Positions 54,943 through 63,380 of a stretch of 64,000 nt of DNA are shown one piece after another (within the stretch, counting starts at the first letter, position 1; every line of letters starts with the position of its first letter). Under the pieces are notes generated by a model, which did not search any database, was not told the DNA's origin, and saw only the letters and a list, made by a program, of their open reading frames with translations. The stretch spans positions 14,176 through 78,175 of the forward strand of contig DIXO01000039.1 of the NCBI GenBank assembly GCA_002428735.1, written 5' to 3'. The DNA is from Syntrophaceae bacterium UBA6078 (GTDB lineage Bacteria > Desulfobacterota > Syntrophia > Syntrophales > UBA2210). A program made the translations under genes and the position numbers.

Positions 54943-56769
54943 CTATCCCTGCAACGTATAACCCTTCTCATGGAAGAGCCGCACGCAGGCATCCACCGCC
55001 TCGGGATCGAAGAGAACGCCCTCGTTTTTGACGATTTCCTCCAGAGCCGCGTCAATTCCCCATGCGGGCCTGTAGGGACGGTGCGAGGCCATGGCTTCCA
55101 CCACATCGGCAACAGCGAGGATTTTTGACTCCATAAGCAGTTCGTCTCCCCGCAACCCCTTCGGGTACCCTGAACCGTCCAGCCGCTCATGGTGCTCAAG
55201 AACCATGCGCGCGATGGGCCACGGGAAATCGATCCCCTTCAGAATATCATGGCCGGCCTGGCAATGGGCTTTGACAAGATCGAACTCTATATCCGTCAGT
55301 TTCGACGGCTTGCTGAGAATCTCGGCGGGGACGGGAATCTTTCCCAGGTCATGGATCGTAGCCGCCGTGCGGATTCCCTCGATCTGCTCTTTTGAAAGAT
55401 TCATTTCTTTCGCGAGAGACCGGGCCAGATCGGACACCCTGCGCTGGTGCCCCGCCGTGTAGGGATCGCGTGCCTCCACCGTGGCGGCCATGGCGTGAAC
55501 GGTCGCGCTCAGTGCGTTTCGGACCTGGGCCAGACTCTTTTTGAGTTCCTCGTCGGACCGCCTGCGTTCCGTAATGTCCGTGTTGAATCCATACCAGACG
55601 ATGGTGCCGTCAGCCAGTTTCTCCGGTGTCGACTGGCCCAGCATCCATTTGACCGGCTGGCCGGGAAGACGCACCCGGTATTCGCAGCGCCAGGGAGTCA
55701 GGTCTTCGGCGGACGATTCGATGGAGGCGATGAATTTCTGCCGATCCGCAGGGAACACCCTTTTGAGTATGGGAGATAAATCCTCGCGTACGTCATCGGG
55801 TGAACAGCCGAAGGTGTTGTGGATGGCCTCCGTGGTGAAGGGGATAGAGTAGCTTCCGTCGGGTCTCCGCATGAACTGATACATCATTCCGGGAATATGA
55901 AAAGCCAGTTTTTTGAACTGATGATCCCGTTCCTTCAGCGCCTCTTCGGCCCTCTTCCGGTCGGTAATATCGCGCGATACGCCGTGAATACCCGCGATGT
56001 TGCCGGCATCATCCAGTATCCACCGCACCTTGTTCTCCAGCCACAGTGTGTGGCCCTCTTTGTGGTAGTATTCCATCTCCACCACCAAGGTCCTGTCGGG
56101 GTCGATATCGCCATTCCGGGCGTTTTCCCGTTCGCGGGCGAAGATATCCATAAGCCGCGCGTATGTTTCGGGCGTCACCATTTCCGACAGGTGCTGGCGC
56201 AGCCGTTCTTCAGGCGTGAAGCCCAGAACCCTCGCTGAGGATGGGCTCACGTAGGTAGGCTTCATGTCCAGGCCGAGGGTCCAGACGGTGTCGGTCATCT
56301 GTTCCATGAGCAGACGGTATTTCTCTTCACCTTCTTTCAGCTTCTGCTCCTTGTCCTTGAGCGGGGTGATGTCGGATATAAAACTCTGATAATGGCTGAT
56401 CTCTCCCCGCTCATTTTTCGCCGCTCTGATGTTGTTGGATATCCAGATGCGGGAACCATCACGGCGGATGACGCGACACTCGAAATCTATTTTTTCCTCC
56501 TGCCCTTTCAAGGAGCGGATGATGGTTTCACGGTCTTCCGGATTATCGTAAACCTGCCGCCCGATGTCCTCTATGGAGTCTATCAGCTCCTGCGGCGAAT
56601 CATATCCCAGCATGCGCGCCAGGGCCGGATTGGCGTCCAGAAACCTTCCTTCGGGCGTTGAAGTACATACGCCGATGGGCGCCTTCGTCAGAATGTCCCG
56701 ATATTCCTGGGGGGTGAGTTGAAACGACTGGTTCAAGGTGTCTGGGGATTGGCTGGGCTGCATCATCAT
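54943..56769 (-). CDS. Multi-PAS HD-GYP phosphodiesterase
   Basis: A 608-residue soluble protein with three PAS/PAC sensor units (about 20-140, 145-275, 280-405; ITPLKDKE, RDITDRKRAEE and NTDITERRRSDEE mark their ends) and a C-terminal HD-GYP domain. HDLGK and LEHHERLDGSGYPKGL are canonical, so cyclic di-GMP hydrolysis is expected. No membrane segments. It would sense an internal cue such as redox or a small ligand. The start at 56769 has GGAG upstream. Confidence 0.92.
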   Translation of the reverse strand: MMMQPSQSPDTLNQSFQLTPQEYRDILTKAPIGVCTSTPEGRFLDANPALARMLGYDSPQELIDSIEDIGRQVYDNPEDRETIIRSLKGQEEKIDFECRVIRRDGSRIWISNNIRAAKNERGEISHYQSFISDITPLKDKEQKLKEGEEKYRLLMEQMTDTVWTLGLDMKPTYVSPSSARVLGFTPEERLRQHLSEMVTPETYARLMDIFARERENARNGDIDPDRTLVVEMEYYHKEGHTLWLENKVRWILDDAGNIAGIHGVSRDITDRKRAEEALKERDHQFKKLAFHIPGMMYQFMRRPDGSYSIPFTTEAIHNTFGCSPDDVREDLSPILKRVFPADRQKFIASIESSAEDLTPWRCEYRVRLPGQPVKWMLGQSTPEKLADGTIVWYGFNTDITERRRSDEELKKSLAQVRNALSATVHAMAATVEARDPYTAGHQRRVSDLARSLAKEMNLSKEQIEGIRTAATIHDLGKIPVPAEILSKPSKLTDIEFDLVKAHCQAGHDILKGIDFPWPIARMVLEHHERLDGSGYPKGLRGDELLMESKILAVADVVEAMASHRPYRPAWGIDAALEEIVKNEGVLFDPEAVDACVRLFHEKGYTLQG

Positions 56770-56934
56770 CTCCTCTGTGAATTGAGGTTGCGGAATATCT
56801 CTTTGGTGCCCGTCGATGTTTTCAAGTACCCTGCTGGCATTCTAAGCGGATTCTTCGGTAAGTCAATAGCGAAAACCGGGCTGGGTGTCTCACGACATCG
56901 TCTTTTGCGTCGTGTGCGACTTTCCTGCCTGCGA

Positions 56935-57843
56935 TTACGAGAGCAGAGGCCCCATGAGGCCAAACACGTCCAGCGCGCTCCCCAGCGGTCTGGCCTCAGT
57001 CATGTCGGTGATTTTTGCAAAGTTTTCCCGCACCTCTTCGGCGGGAATAGCCCGCGACCCATCGCCCAGGCACGCGCCCGGCGCGCACACAACTGCCGTC
57101 TTGGCGTACCAGCCCGCCCCCATGGTAAAGATGGAGCCGTTTTCCCGGCATTCCTCCGAGCACAGATACACAACCATGGGGACGTTGAACTTCGCCTGGA
57201 GCTTCGGGGCAAGCTCCTTGGGAATCAGGTCTTCCGTCATGCGCGAATAGGCGTTCGGCGCGATGGCATTGATATGCACGTTGTACTTGGCCCCCTCCAG
57301 CTTCAGGACATTCATGAGCCCCACCAGCCCCATCTTGGCGGCTCCGTAGTTGCTCTGGCCGAAGTTGCCGAAAACGCCCGCCGTTGAAGCCGTCACGATG
57401 ATCCGGCCGTAGCCGCGCTCGCGCATAACCGTCAGTGTGGGCTGGGTCACGCAGAACGCCCCCCGCAGGTGAACCCCCGTCACGGCGTCCCATTCCTCGA
57501 TGGTCATCTTGGTAAAGGACTTGTCTCTGAGAAATCCGGCATTGTTGACCAGCACATCCACCGCGCCGAAGGCGTCCAGAGCGGTCTTCACGATACTGCG
57601 GCCTCCTTCAGGGGTTGCCACGCTGTCGTAATTGGCAACCGCTTTCCCGCCCCGCTGTGCGATCTCATCCACCACCGCGTCGGCGGCGCTGTGCGTCGAT
57701 CCCGTCCCGTCGCGGGCGACCCCCAGATCGTTCACCACCACCGAAGCGCCCCGCCCGGCAAATTCCAGCGCGTACTCGCGGCCCAGGCCCGTACCCGCGC
57801 CCGTCACGATGACCACCTTTCCGTCAAACCGTATCTGTTCCAT
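56935..57843 (-). CDS. Short-chain dehydrogenase, MFE-2-like 3-hydroxyacyl-CoA dehydrogenase
   Basis: A 302-residue SDR. TGAGTGLG at 14-21 binds NAD(P), NNAGFLRD follows, and the catalytic set is Ser in TASTAG with Tyr166 and Lys170 in YGAAK. VVVNDLGVARDGTG and the SRMTEDLIP tail match the N-terminal unit of peroxisomal multifunctional enzyme 2, so a role in beta-oxidation of acyl-CoA is likely, though no other fatty-acid gene is near. GGAGAACGG stands before the ATG at 57843; a start at 57882 would add 13 residues. Confidence 0.85.
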   Translation of the reverse strand: MEQIRFDGKVVIVTGAGTGLGREYALEFAGRGASVVVNDLGVARDGTGSTHSAADAVVDEIAQRGGKAVANYDSVATPEGGRSIVKTALDAFGAVDVLVNNAGFLRDKSFTKMTIEEWDAVTGVHLRGAFCVTQPTLTVMRERGYGRIIVTASTAGVFGNFGQSNYGAAKMGLVGLMNVLKLEGAKYNVHINAIAPNAYSRMTEDLIPKELAPKLQAKFNVPMVVYLCSEECRENGSIFTMGAGWYAKTAVVCAPGACLGDGSRAIPAEEVRENFAKITDMTEARPLGSALDVFGLMGPLLS

Positions 57844-58171
57844 TCCGTTCTCCTTTTTTATCGGCATTCTGTTATGTGTCATGTGTATGGCAACCCTATC
57901 TTGTATGGAAGAGAGGTGATAACGGCGACCGGTGTGGCAGTGTGCTGTGCGATAGATACTTCAGTTTGCCCAAAGACGCAAGCGGGGTGTGCGGTTCTCC
58001 GGAGAGGGTCTCCGGCTTTCATATGTATTGCCGAGCCCTGTTCAGGGGATAACATGCGTCTGCGCTGCATGTGTGATAGAGTTTTCTGTGTTTTCTGTTT
58101 CCATTTTTTATGAATTGCAGTAAGATGGCGCAGCGATTCGGAAAATACCACACATTCCAACGGAGGCCGCC
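57844..58171. other. Divergent intergenic region
   Basis: About 328 bases between the SDR gene and the LEA14-like lipoprotein gene. I see no gene, no RNA and no strong promoter match on either strand; it presumably holds the control signals of both genes. Confidence 0.5.
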
Positions 58172-58657
58172 ATGTCCATCGTTCGAAACGCCCTGTTTCT
58201 CCTTCTTGGCTGCGCCGTGTTTCTCTGCGGCGGCTGCGCCACCCTGCACCACGCCGAACCCATTGACGTTATCATGACCGGCCTTGAGCCTCTTCAGGGC
58301 GAGGGCCTGGAGGTGCGCATGCTCGTCAAGCTGCGGGTTCAAAATCCCAATGACGCCCCCTTCGACTTCAACGGCGTGGCGGTCAAGATGGACGTGCAGG
58401 GCAAGCCCTTCGCTTCCGGCGTGAGCGATGCCGCCGGCAGCGTCCCGCGTTTTGGCGAGACGGTTGTCAACGTCCCGGTCAGCATTTCGATGTTCCGCAT
58501 CGCGCGCCAGACCATGGGCGTCATAACCAGCGAATACCGGGGCAAACTCGAGTACGAGATGACGGGGAAACTCGCCGGGCCGGCCTTCGACAGCGTCCGC
58601 TTCAGTTCGAAGGGGGTGTTGACGCTGCCTTCGGAATTCTTCGAGGGCGGCAGGTGA
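58172..58657 (+). CDS. LEA14/WHy-like lipoprotein
   Basis: A 161-residue protein with a lipoprotein signal (LLLGCAVFLCGGC). The mature part has one WHy/LEA14-type beta domain: LEVRMLVKLRVQNPNDAPFDFNGV is the typical NPN motif region, and TVVNVPVSISMF and GKLEYEMTGKL follow. Such proteins are linked to desiccation or stress in other organisms; in bacteria the role is unclear. A 3' gene-free stretch follows. Confidence 0.85.
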   Translation: MSIVRNALFLLLGCAVFLCGGCATLHHAEPIDVIMTGLEPLQGEGLEVRMLVKLRVQNPNDAPFDFNGVAVKMDVQGKPFASGVSDAAGSVPRFGETVVNVPVSISMFRIARQTMGVITSEYRGKLEYEMTGKLAGPAFDSVRFSSKGVLTLPSEFFEGGR

Positions 58658-58912
58658 GCCATTTTTCCCATATTATACCAACCGGGTTTTTGGTCTGTAT
58701 TACCGCGAAATACTCAATGGTTACAGTGCCTTTGTGCTTGATTTTAAAGTAAAATTTTCGTTTTTCATTTTTTATGCATTAGAGGAGTCTCGCACAAAAG
58801 TTCGGAAAATACCCGCCGGGTATATTAATTGTACGGTCGCGCTGCGCGCGACCGTACGGCGAGTTGTGCTTGCGCACTCGCCCGAAAGTCCGACCGCGCG
58901 CTGATTCGCACG
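58658..58912. other. Gene-free stretch with strong palindromes before the cassette region
   Basis: No gene seen. It contains a perfect 11-bp hairpin GTACGGTCGCG (58831-58841) with CGCGACCGTAC (58847-58857), followed by GGCGAGT (58858-58864) with ACTCGCC (58876-58882). These are short, GC-rich and stacked just before attC-like site 1, and could be remnants of another recombination site or folded single-strand structures. Confidence 0.6.
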
Positions 58913-59001
58913 GCCGAACCTATCGTTCGAGCGCATTCGCCAGCAGCCTTGCCGAGCAAGCTCGGCAGACTGCCGTCGAACCGCTCAACTCGCCGTTCGC
59001 A
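58913..59001 (+). other. attC-like recombination site 1
   Basis: Imperfect palindrome of 89 bases with the attC plan. R'' GCCGAAC (58913-58919), five-base spacer, L'' GTTCGAGCGCATTCG (58925-58939), L' CGAACCGCTCAAC (58977-58989), five-base spacer, R' GTTCGCA (58995-59001). L'' pairs with L' but has one extra C after GTT, where classic attC sites carry an unpaired base. R' departs from the GTTRRRY consensus at the fourth base. Confidence 0.6.
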
Positions 59002-60930
59002 TAGGAGAAACTCATGAGACTAAAGCGCGTAAGACTGCGGAATTTCCGCTGCTACCAGACAGAGACGTCTGTGACCTTCGAAGACCTTACGGCATTTGTG
59101 GGCCGCAATGACTCAGGCAAGTCTGCTATACTGGACGCTCTTGGGATGTTCTTTGGCGAGTACACCCCCGACGCGGATGATGCGAGCATCCATGGTGACA
59201 AGAGTGACATGACGGTCATCTGTGAATTTGACGAACTCCCGCACAACCTCCTTATCGATGCAGATCGCAGAGTATCACCAGAAAATGAGTGGTTACTCAA
59301 CACGGCGGGCTACCTTGAGATACACCGCGTTTTTAACGGAGCGCTCCAGAAGCCAAAGCTCACGCGAACATTTCTCATTGCCCACCATCCCACTGCCGAG
59401 AACTACAACGATCTTCTTTACCTGAAGAACAGAGACCTCAAGAGTCGAGCCGAGCAGTTGGGTGTGGACCTCACTTGCGTCGACCAGCGTGTTAATTCAG
59501 AGATTCGTCAGGCAATCTGGGCATCAGCACCTGATCTGGATCCCGCAGAATCAGAAATCGATATCGAGAGGGAGGATGCGAAGAAAGTTTGGTCCGCTCT
59601 TTCAAAGCAACTTCCCCTTTTTGCGCTGTTTCATGCTGACCGAAAGAGTACGGACCAAGACGACGAAGCCCAAGATCCTCTTAAGAAAGCCGTCGATGAG
59701 GCGCTTCATGCGCGTGAGGCTGAATTGGACAAACTGACTGCATTTGTCCGCGATCAGGTTCTCGGAATCGCGAGGGCGACGGTTGAGAAACTTCGCGAAA
59801 TGGACCCAACGCTGGCTCAAGAACTCAACCCCCGTTTTGCGAAACCCAATTGGGCTAAAGTGTTTGGGATTAGTCTGACGGACGATTCGCAAATTCCAAT
59901 CAACAAGCGCGGGAGCGGAGTGCGACGACTGATTCTTCTTAATTTCTTCAGGGCGAAGGCGGAGAGGCGTCTTGCTGACGGCGATGCGCCAGGGATTATC
60001 TACGCGATTGAGGAACCTGAGACCAGCCAACACCCGCACAACCAGCGTATCCTTCTGACGGCCTTGCAGGAACTGAGTGAACAACCGGGCTGTCAGGTAG
60101 CATTCACAACACACACGCCTGTTCTGATTCGTGAGGTACCGTTGGCCTCACTCAAGCACGTCTCAACCGACAATACTGGCGTTCCAACTGTCTTCGAAAA
60201 TGACCCCGACACCTACAGGAGGATTTCCTCATCGCTCGGCGTTATTGCCGACCACGATGTTCGATTGTTCATCGGCGTTGAGGGCGTGAACGATATCGAT
60301 TTCCTCTGCAACATTTCCGACGTTCTGCTGGCAGGAGGAGAGGATGTTCTAAACCTGAGATTGCTGGAGGATCAAGGCCGAATAATATTTATTCCCGTAG
60401 GCGGCTCGAACCTAGCTTTGTGGAAGCATCGACTTGCAGGGCTCAACCGTCCCGAGTTCCATCTCTATGATCGCGACGAGCAGCCGCCGCAGGTGTCCAG
60501 TCACCAAGCGGCCGTGGATGATCTCCTTGCCCGAGGCGCGACCGCACTTCTCACCAGCAAGCGCGAAATGGAAAACTACATCCACCGTGATGCGGTCGCT
60601 ACGTCGCTCCGTGTAAACGTAGCATTTGGCGATTTCGATGACGTTCCCGACCTGGTAGCGGAGGCGATCCACATTGCCGGAGGTGGACAAACTGCGTGGA
60701 ACGTCCTTGATGACGATAAGAAGCGCAAGAAAGTCAGCCGTGCGAAACGGCGACTGAACACCGAAGCAGTGGCGGCTATGACACCAGCTTTCCTCACTGC
60801 GATTGACCCGCATAACAACGTGCGAGGATGGCTGACTGAGATTCGTCGACTCTACGAATCATGAGAATTGAATGCGAACAATCGCATTCACCGGATCGCC
60901 GATAAAACCCGGCTCCCGGTGATGGCACCG
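58996..60930 (+). mobile_element. Integron-type gene cassette carrying the OLD-family gene
   Basis: If recombination occurs after G of GTT, the cassette runs from TTCGCA at 58996 to G at 60930. The ribosome-binding site and ATG begin within 20 bases of its start, and the gene ends eight bases before its attC, the compact plan of a cassette. The R'' of the terminal attC (TGCGAAC) is the exact reverse complement of G plus the first six bases of the cassette (GTTCGCA), as expected if both derive from one closed circle. No integrase is in the window. Confidence 0.6.
59014..60864 (+). CDS. OLD-like ATPase with Toprim nuclease domain
   Basis: A 616-residue protein. An ABC-type ATPase occupies the first 380 residues: Walker A GRNDSGKS at 30-37, signature-like NKRGSGVRRLILL near 297-308, Walker B IIYAIEEPETSQHP near 328-341 and the His switch VAFTTHTP. 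A Toprim domain follows: VEGVNDIDF (Glu423), LYDRD (Asp486, Asp488) and SKREMENY. This is the plan of OLD nucleases and of GajA-like antiphage proteins. No UvrD-like GajB partner follows, so it is not a complete Gabija pair. It sits between two attC-like sites. AGGAG precedes the start. Antiphage action is inference. Confidence 0.85.
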   Translation: MRLKRVRLRNFRCYQTETSVTFEDLTAFVGRNDSGKSAILDALGMFFGEYTPDADDASIHGDKSDMTVICEFDELPHNLLIDADRRVSPENEWLLNTAGYLEIHRVFNGALQKPKLTRTFLIAHHPTAENYNDLLYLKNRDLKSRAEQLGVDLTCVDQRVNSEIRQAIWASAPDLDPAESEIDIEREDAKKVWSALSKQLPLFALFHADRKSTDQDDEAQDPLKKAVDEALHAREAELDKLTAFVRDQVLGIARATVEKLREMDPTLAQELNPRFAKPNWAKVFGISLTDDSQIPINKRGSGVRRLILLNFFRAKAERRLADGDAPGIIYAIEEPETSQHPHNQRILLTALQELSEQPGCQVAFTTHTPVLIREVPLASLKHVSTDNTGVPTVFENDPDTYRRISSSLGVIADHDVRLFIGVEGVNDIDFLCNISDVLLAGGEDVLNLRLLEDQGRIIFIPVGGSNLALWKHRLAGLNRPEFHLYDRDEQPPQVSSHQAAVDDLLARGATALLTSKREMENYIHRDAVATSLRVNVAFGDFDDVPDLVAEAIHIAGGGQTAWNVLDDDKKRKKVSRAKRRLNTEAVAAMTPAFLTAIDPHNNVRGWLTEIRRLYES

Positions 60931-60936
60931 TTATGT
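60873..60936 (+). other. attC-like recombination site 2
   Basis: 64-base imperfect palindrome beginning eight bases after the OLD-like stop. R'' TGCGAAC (60873-60879), spacer AATCG, L'' CATTCACCGG (60885-60894), L' CCGGTGATG (60916-60924), spacer GCACC, R' GTTATGT (60930-60936). L'' and L' pair with one extra T in L''. AACAATCGCATTCACCG resembles the left part of classic attC sites. R' departs from GTTRRRY at the fifth base. Confidence 0.6.
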
Positions 60937-60985
60937 GTGAAGAGGCTGGCTTTGCTAGTACGTCATTATCATTCAATGGATAAAT

Positions 60986-61636
60986 ATGACCATAGTTGCA
61001 GGAAAAATAGAGCCGCTAAAAAGACTGAAAGAGGCCCTGCATAATCATGGAATATACAGGTTCAATTCTATTGGTGAAATAAATGCATTTTTAAATCAAT
61101 ACGAATCTGAAAAGAAAGACATACCAACAATTGTAAAGCGCACAACAGATGAAGAAATAAAGGTCCTAGAGGAGGCGTCAAAGAAAGCGGTAGAAATACG
61201 CGATAAAAATGTGTTCAATAAATTATTCTATTACTTCAAGGCGAGAAAACTAATAAAAAAGCATGCGGCGCTAGTGAACAATTATGAGACCATAGTAACG
61301 AAACGATGCGCAGATTCATATCGCGATCTAGAATTTATAAAAGAAACGGTAGAAGGGCTATATTCAATAATCGCTGGTGCTATTGGTGAGAGCGCAGTCG
61401 TCAGTGAGCTTCAAAAGCTATCAGACAATTATTACTTAATTAATGATTTTTCTTTAAACTTCAATCCGCCAATATTTAATAAGCGAGAGAATGACAGAAT
61501 TTATAGCATCCAAATCGATCATTTATTGGTTAGCCAATCTGGTGTCTTCGTTCTGGGGAATTCCTGGGGAATTCTGGGGACAGTATACTTAATTCAATAT
61601 GCATCCTTTTTTGAATGCCCGATGGTGTTAAATTAG
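60986..61636 (+). pseudogene. NERD-domain protein, truncated by an inverted-repeat element
   Basis: An AT-rich gene quite unlike its neighbours in composition. About 125 residues of charged, coiled-coil-like sequence precede a NERD (nuclease-related) domain: AGAIGESAVVSELQKL near 130-145 and IQIDHLLVSQSGVFVL at 175-190. The domain should continue with the conserved EtKnw segment, but the frame runs into GNSWGILGTVYLIQY, which comes from the adjacent repeat element. The nuclease core is therefore incomplete. If the attC reading is right it was the second cassette. Start ATG at 60986 lacks a clear ribosome-binding site. Confidence 0.7.
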
Positions 61637-61654
61637 GTATACTGTCCTCAGAAT
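61571..61654. mobile_element. Small inverted-repeat (REP/MITE-like) element
   Basis: 24-base inverted repeats at 61571-61594 and 61631-61654 differ at two positions; both contain GGACAGTATAC. The 36-base centre has no gene. Just outside, TGGGGAATTC occurs twice on the left and AGAATGTTC twice on the right, so the ends themselves carry short direct repeats. It interrupts the NERD gene. I recall similar GGGGACAGTATAC termini near REP-associated or IS200-like transposases; no transposase is here. Confidence 0.6.
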
Positions 61655-61665
61655 GTTCAGAATGT

Positions 61666-61740
61666 TCTTCTCTTCCTTTGTCGCTTTCACCGTGTCGGAG
61701 ACCACTTCCTTGGTCATCTCAACTGCTTGGGCTGCGCCTT
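61666..61740 (-). pseudogene. Fragment of the repeat-rich lipoprotein gene
   Basis: About 70 bases closely match 63457-63527 inside the lipoprotein gene, in the same orientation (shared core TCGCTTTCACCGTGTCGGAG). On the minus strand it reads AAQAVEMTKEVVSDTVKATK, one helical repeat of that protein. It is too short to be a gene and marks an insertion or duplication edge. Confidence 0.8.
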
Positions 61741-61770
61741 TGCCCCGAGCATTCAGCGGAGATTTGTGGT

Positions 61771-62790
61771 ATGTTTCCGGGAATGAAAAAGAAAAAAGCG
61801 AAATTCGAAACTATGAACGGCGACAGGGGCGAAGTCGTCATCTACCAGTCACCGGAGGGAGAGGGACGCCTGGAGGTTCGCCTCGAAGAGGAGACCCTCT
61901 GGTTGAGCCTTAACCAGATAGCCGCCCTCTTCGAGAGGGACAAGTCGGTCATTTCGAGGCACCTGCGCAATGTTTTTCGGGAGGGAGAACTCGCCCGGGG
62001 AGCAACTGTTGCATTTTTTGCAACAGTTCAAGACGAAGGCGGGCGCAGTGTTGAACGGCAGGTTGAATATTTTAACCTCGATGTTGTCCTTTCCGTCGGC
62101 TATCGTGTCAATTCGAAGCGCGGCACCCAGTTCCGCATCTGGGCGACACAAGTCCTCAAGAATCATCTGGTCAAAGGATATTCCGTCAATACTAAACGCC
62201 TCAAGGAACTCCGCCAGTCCCTGAAGCTGATCGAACAGGTCTTGGAGCGGTACGACGTAACTTCAGATCAGGCCCGGGCGCTTCTGTATGTGGTCACCGA
62301 TTACGCCGCGGCACTCGATCTCCTGGACGATTACGATCACCAGCGGGTAACCGTTCCTCCGCTGGAGGCGGGGGCGGCCAGGGGCATCGACTATGACGAG
62401 GCGATGACCGTTATCGGAGAACTCCGGCGGAAATTCGGCGGATCGGATCTCTTCGGCAGGGAAAAGGACCAGAGCCTGCGCGGGTCGCTGGGCGCGATAC
62501 TGCAATCCTTCGACGGCAAGGACCTCTACCCGAGCATCGAGGAAAAGGCCGCACACCTCCTCTACTTTCTCGTAAAGAACCACAGCTTCGTGGACGGGAA
62601 CAAGCGAATCGCCGCCTCCCTGTTTCTCTGGTTCATGGAAAAGAACGGCATTCTCTACCGCGCGGACGGATCACGCCACATCGCCGACAACGCGCTGGTC
62701 GCGATCACGCTGATGATCGCGGAGAGCGACCCCCGGCAGAAGGACATTCTGACCACGATGGTCGTGAATCTCATCAAAGGTGGAACATAA
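61771..62790 (+). CDS. RhuM-Fic/Doc fusion protein
   Basis: A 339-residue protein. The RhuM-like half (about 20-180) has LWLSLNQIAALFERDKSVIS, a helix-turn-helix-like unit, then VEYFNLDVVLSVGYRVNSKRG and FRIWATQVLKNHL. The C-terminal half has the Fic/Doc motif HSFVDGNKRIAASLF at 271-285, in the GNK form found in Doc, a kinase of EF-Tu. A toxin or phage-response role is plausible from the family; no antitoxin gene is evident, though the RhuM half may regulate it. The ATG at 61771 has GGAG nine bases upstream. It sits next to a broken type I methyltransferase gene, its usual kind of neighbour. Confidence 0.85.
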   Translation: MFPGMKKKKAKFETMNGDRGEVVIYQSPEGEGRLEVRLEEETLWLSLNQIAALFERDKSVISRHLRNVFREGELARGATVAFFATVQDEGGRSVERQVEYFNLDVVLSVGYRVNSKRGTQFRIWATQVLKNHLVKGYSVNTKRLKELRQSLKLIEQVLERYDVTSDQARALLYVVTDYAAALDLLDDYDHQRVTVPPLEAGAARGIDYDEAMTVIGELRRKFGGSDLFGREKDQSLRGSLGAILQSFDGKDLYPSIEEKAAHLLYFLVKNHSFVDGNKRIAASLFLWFMEKNGILYRADGSRHIADNALVAITLMIAESDPRQKDILTTMVVNLIKGGT

Positions 62791-62849
62791 CGAATGGCAA
62801 AGCGGAAGGACGGCAACGGCAATGGAAACGGCTGGCTACACAGCAGTCG

Positions 62850-63323
62850 GTGGACCGGGCCGTCAAGAGCATCTGCGACATCATGCGGCGGGGGAACTGC
62901 GCCGGGGCAATGCAGTACGTCCCCGAACTGACATGGATTCTTTTTCTGCGTATCCTCGATGAGAAGGAAGAGCGCGAAGCGCAGGTGGCCGCGGCGCTGG
63001 GGATCCCCTTTCGGGCCTCCCTGGAAGCGCCCTTTCGCTGGCGGGACTGGGCCGCGCCGCCGGAGACCCTGCCGGACGGGGAGACCAACAAACGTGTCGA
63101 GCTTCAGAACGCCCCGCAAAACGCTTTTTTTACATTCGTCAACAGGGACCTGCTCCTCCATCTGAAGGGTCTGAAGAACCGGTCCGACGCCTCACCGCGC
63201 CAGGTCATCAAGGCGATGGTGCAGGTGATCGATCCGCAGGTCAATGAAACGGCGTATGATCCCGGGTGCGGCACAGGCGGCTTTCTGTTTTGTATAGTGA
63301 AGCCTTCCATCGCGCGGCAATAA
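62850..63323 (+). pseudogene. hsdM: Type I restriction methyltransferase subunit HsdM, truncated
   Basis: The frame reads AVKSICDIMRRGN, MQYVPELTWILFLRILDEKEEREAQ, then ETAYDPGCGTGGFLF, which is the SAM-binding motif I (137-145). It should continue for several hundred residues with the NPPF catalytic motif, but ends 12 residues after motif I. The 5' end is also abnormal: homology in this frame starts at LATQQSV (62832), before any ATG, and the ATGs at 62794 and 62822 are in other frames, so a small frameshift is likely. No hsdS or hsdR remains. Confidence 0.85.
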
Positions 63324-63354
63324 AAAGGCAGGGCCTTTTTGAGACCCTGCCTTT
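63322..63354 (-). terminator. Terminator of the repeat-rich lipoprotein gene
   Basis: Stem GGCAGGG (63327-63333) with CCCTGCC (63345-63351). On the minus strand the stem is followed by a T run (63326-63322). It lies 27 bases beyond the stop of the lipoprotein gene. Confidence 0.85.
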
Positions 63355-63380
63355 GTCGTTTCCGTATCGATTGTACAGGA

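Noticed and set aside
58658..61800. Prophage as an explanation of the right-end island
   Set aside because: No phage structural, lysis or integrase gene is present; xerC at 18498 is the housekeeping recombinase and far away.
62785..62791. ACATAAC, the R'' sequence expected for the attC of the NERD cassette
   Set aside because: It matches the complement of GTTATGT but overlaps the stop codon of the RhuM-Fic gene, no pairing L''/L' arms follow, and a seven-base match in this distance is not rare.
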